This document shows, in pieces, positions 9,131-17,811 of a stretch of DNA of 64,000 nt. How positions within the stretch are numbered: the first letter of the stretch is position 1; each line of letters opens with the position of its first letter. The DNA is from Acidipropionibacterium thoenii DSM 20276 (GTDB taxonomy: Bacteria > Actinomycetota > Actinomycetes > Propionibacteriales > Propionibacteriaceae). The notes beneath the pieces are model-generated. The model was not told where the DNA came from. It saw nothing but the letters and a program-made list of their open reading frames with translations, and searched no databases. Made by a program: the position numbers and the translations under genes. The DNA lies in assembly GCF_000423445.1 (NCBI RefSeq), contig NZ_KE384019.1:211297-275296 (forward strand), written 5' to 3'.

Positions 9131-9643
9131 ATGACTGATATCACACCACTGCTGCGTGACCGGTGGAGTCCGCGCGGCTACGACCCGGCCCACACGCTGT
9201 CACCCGAGGACGCGAAGCTGCTGCTGGAGGCCGCCCGCTGGGCTCCCTCGGCGATGAATCTCCAACCGTGGCGGTTCATCGTGGCGCTGCGCGCCGACGC
9301 CCTCCGGCCACGTCTCGACCGGTTCGTCGCCGGGCACTCGGACTGGGCCCTGGACGCCAGTGCTCTGGTGGTCAACATCTGCCGATCAGGGGACGATCAG
9401 CTCGGCGTCGCCCACTACGACCTGGGGGACGCGGTGGCCCACATGTGTATCGAGGCCGAGGCACTGGGAGTGCATGCCCGACAGTTCATCAGCTTCGATC
9501 GACAGGGGCTGAGCCGGGAGTTCGGCATCGTGGCGCCGTGGACGGCGGTCACCATGACGGCGATCGGCAGGCCCGCCGCCGGTCTGCAGCCCTCGGGCCG
9601 CGAGCGCGTCGACGTCTCCGAACTGCTCTGGAAGGACATCTGA
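9131..9643 (+). CDS. Nitroreductase-family flavoprotein
   Basis: A 170-residue FMN-dependent nitroreductase-fold protein. Features are the N-terminal RDRWSPRGYDP and ARWAPSAMNLQPWRFIV segments that bind flavin phosphate, and AVAHMCIEAEALGVHARQF in the second half. Length is at the short end for the family, typical of single-domain members that form dimers. It probably reduces nitro compounds or quinones with NAD(P)H; the natural substrate cannot be inferred. It stands alone between the ABC operon and mntR. Confidence 0.85.
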   Translation: MTDITPLLRDRWSPRGYDPAHTLSPEDAKLLLEAARWAPSAMNLQPWRFIVALRADALRPRLDRFVAGHSDWALDASALVVNICRSGDDQLGVAHYDLGDAVAHMCIEAEALGVHARQFISFDRQGLSREFGIVAPWTAVTMTAIGRPAAGLQPSGRERVDVSELLWKDI

Positions 9644-9704
9644 TTCGGCTCCAGGTGGCCTCGGGATCTGGTGGCGCGCCGTCGCGACGGCTACCGTCGA
9701 TGGT

Positions 9705-10466
9705 GTGACCACTCAGCCTGCGCGCCCCGAGCTCAGAGACCGGGAACCTGCATCCGACGAGGCCCCGGAGCCACCGGCTGGGCCGGTGACCCCTGCCCAG
9801 GAGCAGTTGCTGAAGGTGCTGTGGGGCCTGGAGATCGAGCAGGGACGGCGAGTCACGAACTCTCTGCTGGCAGAACAGGTCGGACTTCACACCTCGACCG
9901 TCTCCGATGCGGTGCGCCGGATGGCCGACGACGGCTATGTCGAGCACCGCCGGTACGGGACGGTGGAGCTGACCGGAGCCGGCCAGGAGATCGCCGTTCA
10001 GGTGGTCCGGCGTCACCGGCTCCTGGAGACCTACCTGGTCAGCAGCCTGGGGTACACCTGGGACGAGGTGCACGAGGAGGCCGATGTGTTGGAGCATGTG
10101 GTCTCCGACAAGCTCATCGAGCGGATCGACGAGAAGCTCGGCTATCCGTTGAGGGATCCCCATGGCGATCCCATCCCCGACTCCTCGGGGAGGCTCCCGG
10201 CGCTGACCCAGGCGACGTCGATGGTGAAACTGGCGACCGGGGCGGTGGCGCAGGTGAGCCGGATCCTCAGCGACAATCCCGAACTGTTGAGGTACTTCGC
10301 CGCTCTGGGGTTGGCCCCCGGGGCCCGGGTGGAGATCCTCGAGCCGCCTCCGTTCACCCGCGATGTGCGGATCCGGATCGACGGTGGGGCTCCCGTGGTG
10401 TTGGGTGAGCCCGCCGCCGAGGAGGTCCTCACCGACGCGACCGAAGGTGGGACCGACCACAGCTGA
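9705..10466 (+). CDS. mntR: DtxR/MntR-family metal-dependent repressor
   Basis: A 253-residue metalloregulator. After a disordered first 25 residues comes a winged helix (LLAEQVGLHTSTVSDAVRRMADDGYVEHRRYG), then the metal-binding dimerisation domain with RHRLLETYLVSSLGYTWDEVHEEADVLEHVVSDKL (Glu/His ligands), and a C-terminal FeoA/SH3-like domain (about 170-245). Start GTG 9705 has a TACCGT -10 box 7 bases upstream and no ribosome site. It converges with the manganese transporter mntH 42 bp away, which makes Mn(II) the likely co-repressor. An iron-sensing role (IdeR/DtxR) cannot be excluded from sequence alone. Confidence 0.87.
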   Translation: MTTQPARPELRDREPASDEAPEPPAGPVTPAQEQLLKVLWGLEIEQGRRVTNSLLAEQVGLHTSTVSDAVRRMADDGYVEHRRYGTVELTGAGQEIAVQVVRRHRLLETYLVSSLGYTWDEVHEEADVLEHVVSDKLIERIDEKLGYPLRDPHGDPIPDSSGRLPALTQATSMVKLATGAVAQVSRILSDNPELLRYFAALGLAPGARVEILEPPPFTRDVRIRIDGGAPVVLGEPAAEEVLTDATEGGTDHS

Positions 10467-10508
10467 TCGCTGTCGCGGTCTGGGTGCGCGTCGGCACCCG
10501 GTGAGAGC

Positions 10509-11897
10509 TCAGAACAGCCCGCCCACGGTCTGCCAGATGAGCTGGAGGTTGAGGACGGTGAGCACGCCGGTGGCCAACCATCCCACCACCACCACCCAGC
10601 GCCGATTGGCGAACTCGCCCATGATCTTCTTCGACGAGGTGAACCAGACCAGCGGGATCATCGAGATGGGCAGGGCCACGCAGAGGAAGACCTGCGAGTC
10701 GATGAGCAGCGCGTCCAGCGCGCCCTCCTTGCCGCCGAAGATCAGGGTGCAGATCACGACCGGGATGATGGCGATGACGCGGGTGACGACTCGGCGCAGC
10801 CAGAGGGGAATGTGCATCTTGATGAACCCCTCCATCACCACCTGTCCGGTGAGGGTCCCGGTGATGGTGGAGTTCTGGCCCGAGGCCAGCAGGGCCACCG
10901 CGAACAGCACACTCAGCACCGGGCTGGCGACCGCCCCGGCGATGTCGGAGTCCTTGAGGGCGTCGAAGACCGAACCGAGTGTTCCCAGGTCGGAGCCTCT
11001 GCCGTAGAACATCGCCGCTCCGAGCAGCAGCAGCAGGGTGTTGACGATGAAGGCGACGGCCAGTTCCATGTTGGAGTCGATGGTCGCGAAGCGCACCGCC
11101 TGCCGTCTGGCCTCGATCGAGGTCCGGTCATAGGCCCGTGACTGGACGATCGCCGAGTGGAGGTACAGATTGTGCGGCATCACGGTGGCCCCCACGATGC
11201 CCAGAGCCATGGTGAGCTGGCCGTCGTGGGTCAGTGAGGGGGAGGGCACGAAGCCGGCGAGGATCTGGGGGATGTCTGGCCTGGCGAGGACCACCTGGTA
11301 GATGAAGATCACCATGATCGTGGTGATGAGCACCACGACGAGCGCCTCAATCCTGCGCATCCCGACACGCAGCAGCAGGAGGAGCAGGAAGACGTCGAGA
11401 ACCGTGACGATCACGCCCACCGTCAAGGGGATGCCGAAGAGCAGGTGGAGTGCGATCGCGGCGCCGATCACCTCGGCGATGTCGGTGGCCATGATGGCCA
11501 GCTCGGTGATGATCCACAAGGTGATTCCGAGCTTGCGGCCGGTGTGTGCGCGGGTCGCCTGAGCCAGGTCCATCCCGGTGACGATGCCCAGTTTGGCTGA
11601 CATGTACTGCAACAGCATGGCGATGAGGCTGGAGATCAGCACCACTGACAGCAGTGTGTAGCCATACCTCGCGCCGCCGCCGATCGACGTCACCCAGTTT
11701 CCCGGATCCATGTAGCCGACTGCCACCAGAGCGCCCGGACCGGCATAACTGGCCAGTGTCCGCAGGAAGCCGGTTCCGGCCGGGGGTACCGGCACCGAAG
11801 CATTGACCTCCCCCAGGGAGGTGCCGTCGGCCGGCTGAATGAGTCGTCGTCGTCGCGAACCGTCCAAGGCTGTGGTCGCCTCTGCCAACTCTCTCAT
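10509..11897 (-). CDS. mntH: Nramp-family Mn2+/H+ symporter MntH
   Basis: A 462-residue divalent-metal transporter with 11 or so membrane helices. The two metal-binding signatures are present: DPGNW at residues 64-68 and MPHN at 240-243. The start was placed at ATG 11897 (MRELAEATT), which has GGAAGGAT upstream; the longest frame adds 14 residues. Convergent with mntR, and a palindrome 65-86 bp upstream of the start is the probable operator. It should import Mn2+ (and perhaps Fe2+) when the cytoplasm is manganese-poor. Confidence 0.95.
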   Translation of the reverse strand: MRELAEATTALDGSRRRRLIQPADGTSLGEVNASVPVPPAGTGFLRTLASYAGPGALVAVGYMDPGNWVTSIGGGARYGYTLLSVVLISSLIAMLLQYMSAKLGIVTGMDLAQATRAHTGRKLGITLWIITELAIMATDIAEVIGAAIALHLLFGIPLTVGVIVTVLDVFLLLLLLRVGMRRIEALVVVLITTIMVIFIYQVVLARPDIPQILAGFVPSPSLTHDGQLTMALGIVGATVMPHNLYLHSAIVQSRAYDRTSIEARRQAVRFATIDSNMELAVAFIVNTLLLLLGAAMFYGRGSDLGTLGSVFDALKDSDIAGAVASPVLSVLFAVALLASGQNSTITGTLTGQVVMEGFIKMHIPLWLRRVVTRVIAIIPVVICTLIFGGKEGALDALLIDSQVFLCVALPISMIPLVWFTSSKKIMGEFANRRWVVVVGWLATGVLTVLNLQLIWQTVGGLF

Positions 11898-11961
11898 CGA
11901 CCATCCTTCCGGAACTTTCGTTCCGAACATCATTATCACACTCTTGGACGATCAGAGAAAA

Positions 11962-11983
11962 ATTGTTTGTACTACCAAACAAT
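11962..11983. promoter_or_regulatory. Probable MntR operator upstream of mntH
   Basis: Perfect inverted repeat: ATTGTTTG, six bases TACTAC, CAAACAAT. It is the only AT-rich palindrome in the gap between mntH and the divergent HAD-like gene, and its size fits a DtxR/MntR dimer site. Assignment to MntR rests on the neighbouring genes, not on a matched consensus. Confidence 0.6.
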
Positions 11984-12083
11984 GGCCTCCAGGCCCGACC
12001 CGACGCAGTCCCCCGGGCCTGATGGGGCCCGGATGGGCCACAATGGCCACAACCAGACACGGCGTCGAGGCCGGGAGGATGCG

Positions 12084-12629
12084 ATGGTGCTGGGAAGAAG
12101 CCGCCCGGGGCAGGGCGTCAACGTCTACTTCGACATCGATGGGGTCCTCAACCTCTACGGTCCCGATCCGCTGTCCCAGACCCCCGACGACCACGACCTG
12201 TGGAGCTCCTACCACAGCCAGTCGATGATGCTCACCTACTCACCCGAGATGATCACCCGGATCAACGAGATTCTGGCGATCCCCGGCGTCACCCCCTTCT
12301 GGCTGACCACATGGGAGAAGGAGGCCGCCTGGTTCGGCAGCCAGGTCGGCCTGACCGGTGCCGAGGAGTGGCAATGGCTCCAGGCTGTGGGCGTGACGCC
12401 GTCCGGGCAGTGGCAGAAGTTCGCCAGCATCAGGAGCCATCTGAAGGTCGCCAGACCGCGGCTGGCAATCTGGTTCGACGATGACCTGGCCATCCAGTCC
12501 GACGCTCGCGCCTGGACCGACCGGCTCGGTGCCGTGCACGCCCATGCCCCCGACCCCCGGATCGGACTGCGACCCTCGGAGGTCGACCGGATGGAGGCGT
12601 TGATCCGCTCCCAGACCTCCATCCGGTGA
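12084..12629 (+). CDS. HAD-like hydrolase-domain protein
   Basis: A 181-residue protein with the first HAD motif NVYFDIDGVLN and a later acidic motif IWFDDDLAIQ. The motif sequence and the segments PFWLTTWEKEA and PRLAIWFDDD resemble the HAD domain found as a stand-alone protein or in RNA-repair proteins. A phosphatase activity is plausible but not demonstrated. Start ATG 12084 has GGGAGG upstream; the longer frame from 11967 would begin inside the mntH operator. Divergent from mntH. Confidence 0.75.
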   Translation: MVLGRSRPGQGVNVYFDIDGVLNLYGPDPLSQTPDDHDLWSSYHSQSMMLTYSPEMITRINEILAIPGVTPFWLTTWEKEAAWFGSQVGLTGAEEWQWLQAVGVTPSGQWQKFASIRSHLKVARPRLAIWFDDDLAIQSDARAWTDRLGAVHAHAPDPRIGLRPSEVDRMEALIRSQTSIR

Positions 12630-12790
12630 TCGGCCAGCAGGCGCACCTGCCGCGGGCAGATCACGGTGACCACCTCGTCGACCGCATCGGCCCAGACCCT
12701 CGGCTCGACCCCGTCCAGCCGGCCAAGCAGGTCATGCAGGTGGATGAGGGTCTCGTGGGCCTGACGCCGGTACCAGAAGGCCACCGGGAC
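12622..12790 (-). pseudogene. Fragment of a mycothiol-dependent maleylpyruvate isomerase-like gene
   Basis: On the minus strand, about 55 residues read VPVAFWYRRQAHETLIHLHD ... VWADAVDEVVTVICPRQVRL. This is the conserved middle of actinobacterial DinB-fold maleylpyruvate isomerase proteins. Both the N-terminal catalytic half and the C-terminus are missing; the frame then runs into the antisense of the HAD-like gene. I read it as a decayed relic. Confidence 0.55.
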
Positions 12791-12842
12791 GGCGGCTCGA
12801 CGAGAGGTCGTGACGCTCATGGTGACAGAGTTCCGGAGAGGT

Positions 12843-13217
12843 TCACTCACCGGCGAAGGGCCGCACCTCCACCGGCGAGCGACAGGCCCTGGAGCCCTGT
12901 GCTGCCAGATCTTCTGCGGTGGCCCGATCAGGGGCGTCGATCACCCAGAAGCCTCCGATGAAGGAGTCGTTGGACGGTGAGTACGGGCCCTGGCGCATCG
13001 TGACCTCATCGCCCTGGCCGTCCACCGTTGTGGCGCTGTCGGGGGCCTCCAGACCTCCGACGAAGACCATGCATCCGCTGGCCTCCAACCTCTCGTTGAA
13101 AGCGGCGGTGTCGGCGAATGCCTGCTCCATCTCCTCCTGGGAGTCATAGGCCTGGTACGTGCGGGAGCCGTTGTAGATCCCGGCGCTGTGGTTGACCGAG
13201 AGCAGATAGCGAGGCAT
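12843..13217 (-). CDS. YCII-related (DGPF-domain) protein
   Basis: A 124-residue protein of the YCII/DGPF family: MPRYLLSVNHSAGIY at the start, YDSQEEMEQAFADTAAFNERL, then GPYSPSNDSFIGGFWVIDAPDRATAEDLA. These ferredoxin-like folds are often linked to ECF sigma factors, but none is nearby. Start ATG 13217 follows GGAGG. Biochemical role unknown. A second YCII protein is encoded at 17428-17769. Confidence 0.85.
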   Translation of the reverse strand: MPRYLLSVNHSAGIYNGSRTYQAYDSQEEMEQAFADTAAFNERLEASGCMVFVGGLEAPDSATTVDGQGDEVTMRQGPYSPSNDSFIGGFWVIDAPDRATAEDLAAQGSRACRSPVEVRPFAGE

Positions 13218-13334
13218 GGGTCCTCCGTCATGGAAAAGGGCGGCCCGGATGGATCCGGGAAGTGTAGATCGGCCCGGGCTCACCGCCATGGCGGCGACCA
13301 GCCCACGGACCCCTCGCCCAGGACGGTGTGGCAG

Positions 13335-13370
13335 CCCCGCCCACCGCCGGTGAGGGCGGTGGGCGGGGCA
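13335..13370 (-). terminator. Strong hairpin after the subtilisin-like protease gene
   Basis: A perfect 15-bp stem (GCCCCGCCCACCGCC with its complement) closes a 6-base loop, 24 bases past the protease stop codon. No T-tract follows, which is common for actinobacterial terminators. Confidence 0.65.
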
Positions 13371-13393
13371 TTGGTCGAGACGACGTGCGGGGC

Positions 13394-16300
13394 TCAGCGG
13401 TTCTGCAGCAGCACCGCCTCCGAGGCCCCGGAATGATTCTCGTAGCTGACCACCATGACTCCCCAGGGCTTCTGCTTGGCCAGCAGCTCGGGGTCGGTGG
13501 CGATCTTCAGGGTGGCGGTCCTGTTGACCCCCACCGTGGTGGACCCGCCATCGGCGATGGCCGGGTGGTAGGCGTCGTAGCTGGCCCAGTTCGACCCGAA
13601 GGAGTCAGTCCCCATCGGGCCGTTGGAACCGACCGTGTAGGAGAACGCCGCCTTGCTCGCGGTCAGCCCGAGATCGCTGGCATCGACCGGCAGCTCGATG
13701 GTGCTGGAGTCGGTGGGGGCCACCGCGCCGTACTTGGCCGACACCCCGCCGGTGGCCAGATTCACCACGAAGACGACGCTCTGGCCGTCGGAGTACCCGG
13801 TGGTCACCAGGCCGTAGTCGGCGGCCGCGACCAGGTAGTCGGCCTTCCCGTCCCTGTTGGTGTCGACCTCCACGTCGTACTCGTTGGAGGCCGGGTTGGA
13901 GAACCGGTCGTAGTTGTTGACCGCGAAGACCAGCAGCTGATCACCATCACCTCTCAACGACTGGACACCGGCGGCCCGCAGGTCGTATCCACCTGAGGTG
14001 GCCCCGTTGAGGGAGCTGTCGCGGCGCCCGTCATACAGGCCCCAGCTGAACACGCTGGCATCGGCAGGCAGCGCGCCGGCCCGGTTGGTCAGTGTCACCG
14101 TGGGGGCCGAGGGGATCCTGCCGCTGCCCTTGCCCGGGTTCGCCACCTTCGTCACGGTTCGTGATGCGGTCAGTGAGGTCACCGGAGCGTTGGAGCGCAT
14201 CCCCACGAAGGAGGAGCTGCTGGCCGTCAGATTGGCCTGAGCCCTGGGCACCAGGAGGTACGGGACTCGAAGCGTGCTGCCGGTGGCCCTCGCCACGACA
14301 TTGCCCGAGATCTCGCGGAATCCGTAAGGATCGGTGTCGCTGAGGGAGGCACCGACCTTGGACGCCGGAGCAGTCAGGAGGACCGCCACAGTGGCCGATG
14401 AGTGCGGCCGGACCACGACCCTCCTGCTGCTGAAGGTCAGCGTGGCGGGCCGGGAGCCCGAGGACGCCTGGTTGCTCAGGGTATAGGTGACAGGGAGCCG
14501 TCCCTTGTTGACCAGAGTGATCGTCCGGCGCCCGGTGAAGGCCCTCGAGGACTCCTGGAAGCCGAAACTCAGGGACGCCGTGGAGACCGGGCCGGCGGAG
14601 TCGCGGTAGCGGTCACCGATCGCGAAGGTCGAGGTGCCGACTGCCTGCGCGGCGTCGACCAGACCGCCGCCGGCCACCGGCTGGTAGTCGCCGACCTTGT
14701 CCGGGTCGGCGGTGCTGCCGATCGCCGAGGCGATCTGGCTGGCGGTCCAGCCCCGGTGGGCCTGGACGGTCAGGGCTGCGACGCCGGCGACGTGAGGTGT
14801 CGCCATCGAGGTGCCCGACATGATCGCCGAATCGGATCCGGTGCCCATCCCGGCCGAGGCGATCGAGACGCCGGGTGCCGAGACATTGGGGGCCAGACTC
14901 GAGCTGCCCGATGCCGGGCCCGCAGAGCTGAAGTCGGCGTACTTGGTGTAGCTGGGGTTGGCCATCGGATCGGCAGCCGTCATGGTCGCCGTCCTGCCGG
15001 CAGCTGCCACCAGTCCGGCTCCGTCGCTGGCGCGCACTCCCAGATAGGGAATGGTGACGGTGTAGGGGGAGTCGGAGTTGTCGGGATCGCTGGTGATCGC
15101 ACCACGATAGGGCGGGTAGTCATCGGTGTTGTAGATCAGCACCGCCGCTCCGGCCCCGGCCTTCTGGGCGTTGATGGCCTTGGAGACCAGATAGCAGGTC
15201 CCTCGGCGGACCAGGGCGACGGGGGAGGCGCCGGTTGGTGTTCCATCGGTGCCCACTCTGATACCAGCGGCGGTGAAGGCCTTGGTATACGCCTGTGGGG
15301 AGCAACCCAGGGACTCGTCCTCGTCAGGGGTTGCCGGGTCGTCGGCGAGCGCCACCACCGGATGGGAGCCGGACAGCAGAGGGGCACCGTTGAGGTTGAT
15401 GGCCCTGACCGAGGCCGAGCCCGCCTTCACAGTGGCGGCGGGGAAGCCCTTGATGGCGTCCACCGCGCCCACCGAGAGCACTCCGTGGCCATTGGCGGGG
15501 GACCCGCTCAGATAGGGGTTCGGTCCGGCATTGCCGGATGCGGCGACCACCACGACGCCGGAGGCCACTGCATTGCTGGCGGCCACCGAGTCGGGGTCGT
15601 CAGGGGTTCCGTAGTCACCGCCCAGAGACATGTTGATGACATTCATGTGGTGGGCCACCGACCAGTCGATCGCGTCGGTGATGACATCGGTCGAGCCGGT
15701 GCAGCCGAACACCTTGACCGAGTAGATATCGGCCTGGGGTGCCACTCCGGGGCCCACCTTGAAGGACTTCTGGGTGGTGGCGGAGTTGTAGGGGCCGGTG
15801 TAGGTCTTCCCGGCTGCGGTGACTCCGCTGCCTGCCGCGGTACCGGCGACGTGGGAACCGTGACCCCCGCAGTCGATCGGGTTGGAGTCCGGTGCGGGGG
15901 TCAGTGCGGCGGGGTTGGTGCTGCTGGCGTCGTAGGAGTCCCCGACCAGATCGGTCCCACCCTTGACACGGGGTGCCGAGGGGCCGAACCACTTCGAGTT
16001 CGGCGTCTGGGTGGAGTGCTCGCGAGCCGTCGTGAAGTCGGAGGCCCTGCCGCTGCCGCCGAAGTCGGCATGGGTGTAGTCGATCCCGGTGTCGAGGATC
16101 GCGACCTTGACCCCCTTGCCGGTGTAGCCGGTGTTCTGCCACACCTGCGGGACGCCGAGGTAGGGCACCGAGACGGTGTTGCTGGGGGTGCTCGAGGTGT
16201 CGTTGAGCTTCTTGGGAGTCAGCACGTGCACCGCGGTGACATTGGGCAGCGCTGCCAGCTCGTCGACGTTCTTCTTCTTGATCGTGAGGTGGATCCCGTT

Positions 16301-16660
16301 GTAGGCCGACTGCATCTGGGAGACGATGTGGCCGCCCCGGGAGGTGATGGATCCGGTGATGGCGTTCTGCCGGGTGCGCAGCGTCGAACGGACCTGGGCG
16401 GTCTCGGCTGAGGTGAGTTCGCGGCCCTTGTCCGCCTGGACGACGGCCACCGGGTCACCGGTCATCTGCAGGATGACGTTGACGGTGGCGTCGGGACGGA
16501 TTCCCTTGAGCGGGGTCTTCACGACGACCGGACCGTCGTGGATGGCCTTGAAGGTCGCGATCCGGCTGTCGGCCGGAGCTGCGGATGCGACGGGTGGGAT
16601 GGCCATTGCGGCGGCGGTGAGCGCCGCAAGGCCGAGTACTGCTCTTCTCCTGATGGACAA
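13394..16660 (-). CDS. Secreted subtilisin-like serine protease (S8) with PA domain
   Basis: A 1088-residue exported protease. Domains in order: signal peptide (MSIRRRAVLGLAALTAAAMA, cleavage near AASAAPA around residue 28), an inhibitor-I9-like propeptide (about 55-150), and the subtilase core. The core has Asp190 (ILDTGIDYTHADF), His267 (GGHGSHVAGT), oxyanion Asn377 (ASGNAGP) and Ser618 (SGTSMATPHVAG). A protease-associated domain is inserted at roughly 430-565, and a long C-terminal beta-rich region follows (about 690-1088). No sorting signal or C-terminal membrane anchor is seen, so it is probably released. It likely degrades external protein for nutrition. Monocistronic, with its own hairpin terminator. 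Confidence 0.95.
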   Translation of the reverse strand: MSIRRRAVLGLAALTAAAMAIPPVASAAPADSRIATFKAIHDGPVVVKTPLKGIRPDATVNVILQMTGDPVAVVQADKGRELTSAETAQVRSTLRTRQNAITGSITSRGGHIVSQMQSAYNGIHLTIKKKNVDELAALPNVTAVHVLTPKKLNDTSSTPSNTVSVPYLGVPQVWQNTGYTGKGVKVAILDTGIDYTHADFGGSGRASDFTTAREHSTQTPNSKWFGPSAPRVKGGTDLVGDSYDASSTNPAALTPAPDSNPIDCGGHGSHVAGTAAGSGVTAAGKTYTGPYNSATTQKSFKVGPGVAPQADIYSVKVFGCTGSTDVITDAIDWSVAHHMNVINMSLGGDYGTPDDPDSVAASNAVASGVVVVAASGNAGPNPYLSGSPANGHGVLSVGAVDAIKGFPAATVKAGSASVRAINLNGAPLLSGSHPVVALADDPATPDEDESLGCSPQAYTKAFTAAGIRVGTDGTPTGASPVALVRRGTCYLVSKAINAQKAGAGAAVLIYNTDDYPPYRGAITSDPDNSDSPYTVTIPYLGVRASDGAGLVAAAGRTATMTAADPMANPSYTKYADFSSAGPASGSSSLAPNVSAPGVSIASAGMGTGSDSAIMSGTSMATPHVAGVAALTVQAHRGWTASQIASAIGSTADPDKVGDYQPVAGGGLVDAAQAVGTSTFAIGDRYRDSAGPVSTASLSFGFQESSRAFTGRRTITLVNKGRLPVTYTLSNQASSGSRPATLTFSSRRVVVRPHSSATVAVLLTAPASKVGASLSDTDPYGFREISGNVVARATGSTLRVPYLLVPRAQANLTASSSSFVGMRSNAPVTSLTASRTVTKVANPGKGSGRIPSAPTVTLTNRAGALPADASVFSWGLYDGRRDSSLNGATSGGYDLRAAGVQSLRGDGDQLLVFAVNNYDRFSNPASNEYDVEVDTNRDGKADYLVAAADYGLVTTGYSDGQSVVFVVNLATGGVSAKYGAVAPTDSSTIELPVDASDLGLTASKAAFSYTVGSNGPMGTDSFGSNWASYDAYHPAIADGGSTTVGVNRTATLKIATDPELLAKQKPWGVMVVSYENHSGASEAVLLQNR

Positions 16661-16861
16661 GGTCTGCCTGCCTCTGGATGCGAGATCTATCCCAGTGCGC
16701 TGGGTCAGAGGTAGCGAAACGCTCCCCCTGCGTCAGTCGCCATGGCATCGCTTGGTGAGCGATACGCAGACATTAGGGCTACCGAACAGGAGTGTCGAGT
16801 CGCCGCACCGCACGACCTTCGCCTGGGCGGTCTGCCAGATGATGGTGTGCCGCGGCAGTGC

Positions 16862-17299
16862 TCAGGAGACGGCTTTCTGCACCAGGGCGCGGATCCGGTT
16901 CTCGACCGACGGGGTCACCGCGACCACCGCGAAGGAGACCGGCCAGATATCGCCGTCGTCCAGGTCGGCGTCCTCGGCGAAGTTGAGGGTGGGGTAGCGG
17001 GTGTCGAATTTCGTGGAGGGTTGGACGAAGACGATCACGCTGCCCTCCTTGGCATAGGTCGGGAAGCCGTACCAGGTCTTCGGGGCCAGTTCGGGGGCCT
17101 CCTCGGAGACGATCCGGTGGACGGTCCGGGCCAGCTCTCCGTCAACACCGTGCAACTCCTCGATGGCCGCCACGCAGGCCTCGAGCTCCCTGGCCAGCCT
17201 GGCTGCACCCTTGAGTCCCTTGGTGGTACGCAACTCCTCGGCGCGCTGCTTCATCGCGGCGCGCTCCTCGGGGGTGAAACCCTTGTCGTCCTGGGCCAT
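16862..17299 (-). CDS. DUF1801-family protein
   Basis: A 145-residue cytoplasmic protein. It opens with FTPEERAAMKQRAEELRTTK and carries PELAPKTWYGFPTYAKEGSVIVFVQ and TRYPTLNFAEDADLDDGDIWPVSF, the pattern of DUF1801/YdhG-like proteins. No catalytic residues are recognisable and the function is unknown. It precedes two further small genes on the same strand but spacing (over 120 bp) argues against one operon. Confidence 0.8.
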   Translation of the reverse strand: MAQDDKGFTPEERAAMKQRAEELRTTKGLKGAARLARELEACVAAIEELHGVDGELARTVHRIVSEEAPELAPKTWYGFPTYAKEGSVIVFVQPSTKFDTRYPTLNFAEDADLDDGDIWPVSFAVVAVTPSVENRIRALVQKAVS

Positions 17300-17318
17300 T
17301 CCGATCCTCCCTGACTGT

Positions 17319-17332
17319 GAGGCTCGAGCCTC
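17319..17332. repeat. 14-bp perfect palindrome upstream of DUF1801 gene
   Basis: GAGGCTCGAGCCTC is a perfect palindrome 20 bases before the DUF1801 start and 95 bases after the YCII gene. It could be an operator or part of a terminator; nothing else distinguishes these. Confidence 0.35.
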
Positions 17333-17427
17333 CCGGTGTCCATCAGTCCCGCGCCAGATGGTGGCCGCGGCCGGTGCCTCTCACCGTAGCGTCGGAGAGG
17401 TCGCAGCAGCCCGGCCCGCTCGCCGGA

Positions 17428-17769
17428 TCAGCTCTCGGGGTCGTACTGGAACGCCCTCACCTCCTGGGCGCACCGGCAGGCAGCGGCGAACCTGGCCGCC
17501 CACTCGATGGCCTGGTCGTACGAGGGCAGCTCCAGGATGCAGTAGCCGCCCTCGATCCGGCGGGTCTGGGGATACGTGCCCTCGGTGATCCGTGCCTCCG
17601 CGTCCACCCTCACCGGCGCGATGCTCTCATCGATCCCACCGCCGAAGACCCAGACTCCTGCTGCCTTGGCCTGGCCGACCACGTGATGGGCGGCGTCGGC
17701 CACCCCGGGCAGGTCGGCGGCCGGGACCTGCATCGCCTGGCTTGGGAATGAGATCAGGTACGTGGTCAT
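17428..17769 (-). CDS. YCII-related (DGPF-domain) protein
   Basis: A 113-residue YCII-family protein: MTTYLISFPSQAMQVP, GVWVFGGGIDESIAPVRVD, then IEGGYCILELPSYDQAIEWAARFA and a final CAQEVRAFQYDPES. It is distinct from the YCII protein at 12843-13217. The stop lies 128 bp before the DUF1801 gene and the start 42 bp after the transglutaminase gene on the same strand. Role unknown. Confidence 0.83.
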   Translation of the reverse strand: MTTYLISFPSQAMQVPAADLPGVADAAHHVVGQAKAAGVWVFGGGIDESIAPVRVDAEARITEGTYPQTRRIEGGYCILELPSYDQAIEWAARFAAACRCAQEVRAFQYDPES

Positions 17770-17811
17770 GGTCGGGCCTCCGGGGTGCGGGTCGCGCGGC
17801 TGGGGTGGGCG

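Noticed and set aside
11911-11924. GGAAC-TTTC-GTTCC inverted repeat in the mntH leader as a second MntR site
   Set aside because: Only five-base arms and unlike the AT-rich palindrome upstream; more likely chance or a small RNA hairpin near the ribosome site.
14402-16411. Long plus-strand open frame over the protease gene
   Set aside because: It is the antisense of a clear subtilisin-like protease with signal peptide and full catalytic triad; the translation has no domain and a Gly/Arg-rich composition typical of high-GC shadow frames.
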